Positions 32,869 through 33,350 of a stretch of 33,350 bases of DNA are shown here, piece after piece. This DNA is from Candidatus Buchananbacteria bacterium RIFCSPLOWO2_01_FULL_39_33 (GTDB taxonomy: Bacteria; Patescibacteriota; Patescibacteriia; 2-01-FULL-39-33), in the NCBI GenBank assembly GCA_001817505.1, contig MHIM01000024.1, positions 1-33,350 on the forward strand, given 5' to 3'. Made by a program: the position numbers and the translations under genes. Numbering within the stretch: the first letter of the stretch is position 1; the number at the start of each line of letters is the position of its first letter. Under the pieces are notes generated by a model, which ran no database searches, was not told where the DNA came from, and saw only the letters and a list, made by a program, of their open reading frames with translations.

Positions 32869-32930
32869 GTCGCAGAATACTCCCGCTTTTTAAAGCGGGA
32901 GATGAATGCGACACCTTTCCGAGCGAAGCG
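32869..32930 (+). mobile_element. Left end of the IS200 element
   Basis: Outer arms GTCGCA (32869-32874) and TGCGAC (32907-32912); inner 10-bp stem CTCCCGCTTT/AAAGCGGGAG (32880-32901) with TT between; internal loop GAATA/ATGAA (the last bases of each side border the stem). TTCCGAGCGAAGCG follows (32917-32930). Subterminal hairpins like this are what Y1 transposases of the IS200/IS605 family recognise as single strands. Copies without the gene lie at 4673 and 21227. Confidence 0.8.
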
Positions 32931-32936
32931 AGGTTA

Positions 32937-32945
32937 TGATAGAAT
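32937..32945 (+). promoter_or_regulatory. Extended -10 for tnpA, predicted leaderless
   Basis: TGATAGAAT with the hexamer TAGAAT at 32940-32945, exactly 6 nt before the tnpA ATG at 32952. The -35 (TTCCGA, 17-nt spacer) falls in the conserved TTCCGAGCGAAGCG word of the IS end. Confidence 0.5.
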
Positions 32946-32951
32946 ATTGGC

Positions 32952-33350
32952 ATGAAAAAGACTACTTTCAACGCTACTTATGATATCCAATACCATTTTG
33001 TCTGGATTCCTAAATATCGCAAGAGAGTACTGGTTGGAAAAATCAAAGGTAGAATAAATAAGCTATTTCGAGACTGCGCAGATGTGAACCAATTTGAAAT
33101 CATTGAAATGTCAATCCAACCCGATCACGTTCATCTTTTGCTCTCTGCCAAACCCAGATATTCTCCTGCTGAAATCATGTGTTTAATCAAGGGTGGTAGT
33201 TCCAGAATAATTCGTCAAGAATTTCCAGAATTGGAAGAGTTTCTCTGGGGTGATAGTTTCTGGGCCGATGGCTATTTTGTTTCAACGCACAGTGTGGTCA
33301 ATGAAGAAATCATAATAAATTACATAAAACAACAGGACGAAGATCGCTAG
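32952..33350 (+). CDS. tnpA: IS200/IS605-family transposase TnpA (HUH, Y1)
   Basis: 132 residues, complete; the TAG stop is the last codon of the window. The HUH metal site is PDHVHLLLS, and the catalytic tyrosine is in NYIKQQ near the C-terminus. The N-terminus YDIQYHFVWIPKYRK and FLWGDSFWADGYFVST are family hallmarks. TnpA cuts and joins single-stranded DNA at hairpin ends (peel-and-paste), leaving no target duplication. No tnpB or iscB gene is visible, so it is the IS200 arrangement, but the right end lies outside the window. All catalytic residues are intact, so it may be active. Confidence 0.96.
   Translation: MKKTTFNATYDIQYHFVWIPKYRKRVLVGKIKGRINKLFRDCADVNQFEIIEMSIQPDHVHLLLSAKPRYSPAEIMCLIKGGSSRIIRQEFPELEEFLWGDSFWADGYFVSTHSVVNEEIIINYIKQQDEDR

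Noticed and set aside
1-33350. Alternative genetic code (TGA as Gly)
   Set aside because: trpS and glyA end in TGA at the expected family lengths, and long genes contain no internal TGA, so the standard code holds.

Overview
The window looks like part of a Patescibacteria (Candidate Phyla Radiation) chromosome, most likely a Parcubacteria-type lineage. Supporting signs are: compact genes with short AT-rich spacers; the gene order ftsK, RodZ-like gene, recA; a very large Thr/Ser-rich surface protein with an S74 chaperone-type domain; a small SpeD-like protein; an archaeal-type four-subunit pyruvate:ferredoxin oxidoreductase; and a bacterial Elp3. TGA is used as a stop (trpS, glyA), so the code is standard and not the TGA=Gly code of Gracilibacteria/Absconditabacteria. 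The lineage is an inference from gene style; no rRNA gene is present.

Layout. 1-4668: 3' part of a giant surface protein. 4673-5284: a mobile/repeat island with a lone IS200-type end, a GIY-YIG nuclease gene between inverted palindromes, and a 19-nt tandem repeat. 5336-9578: ftsK, RodZ-like gene and recA (division, envelope, recombination), converging on uvrA (9654-12500) with a shared terminator. 12715-16547 (minus): dsbA-like, porC, porD, porA, porB, probably one operon. 16625-18789 (plus): secG and a membrane-anchored peptide-binding protein. 18872-18953: tRNA-Leu(CAG). 19198-21141: RNase J, with hairpin-rich DNA on both sides. 21427-24954 (minus): anchored PKD/beta-helix/LamG surface protein. 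25179-25568 (minus): SpeD-like pyruvoyl enzyme. 25757-27469: trpS and plsC. 27525-28895 (minus): phosphomannomutase/phosphoglucomutase. 28926-29046: MITE-like repeat. 29100-31397: divergent methyltransferase and Elp3. 31443-32747: glyA. 32869-33350: IS200 tnpA with its left end.

The most interesting item is the divergent pair at 29100-31397. The plus gene is a full-length Elp3 (radical SAM plus GNAT), which makes the cm5U34 precursor in tRNA. The minus gene, whose start lies 6 nt away, resembles the eukaryotic Trm9/ALKBH8 methyltransferase much more than a generic SAM methyltransferase. Trm9 performs the next step (cm5U to mcm5U). This suggests a compact bacterial mcm5U34 module. Other points of interest are: a structure kept by compensatory changes in three places (4673, 21227, 32869); -10 boxes placed so that trpS, glyA, tnpA and probably dsbA would give leaderless mRNAs; a SpeD-like protein that keeps Ser/His/Cys but has Thr where SpeD has Glu before the cleavage Ser; and small GC-rich palindromes set inside other repeats.

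No gene-free stretch exceeds 300 bases. The longest are 21142-21426, 18954-19197, 4669-4814 and 5112-5335, and all consist mostly of palindromes or repeats.
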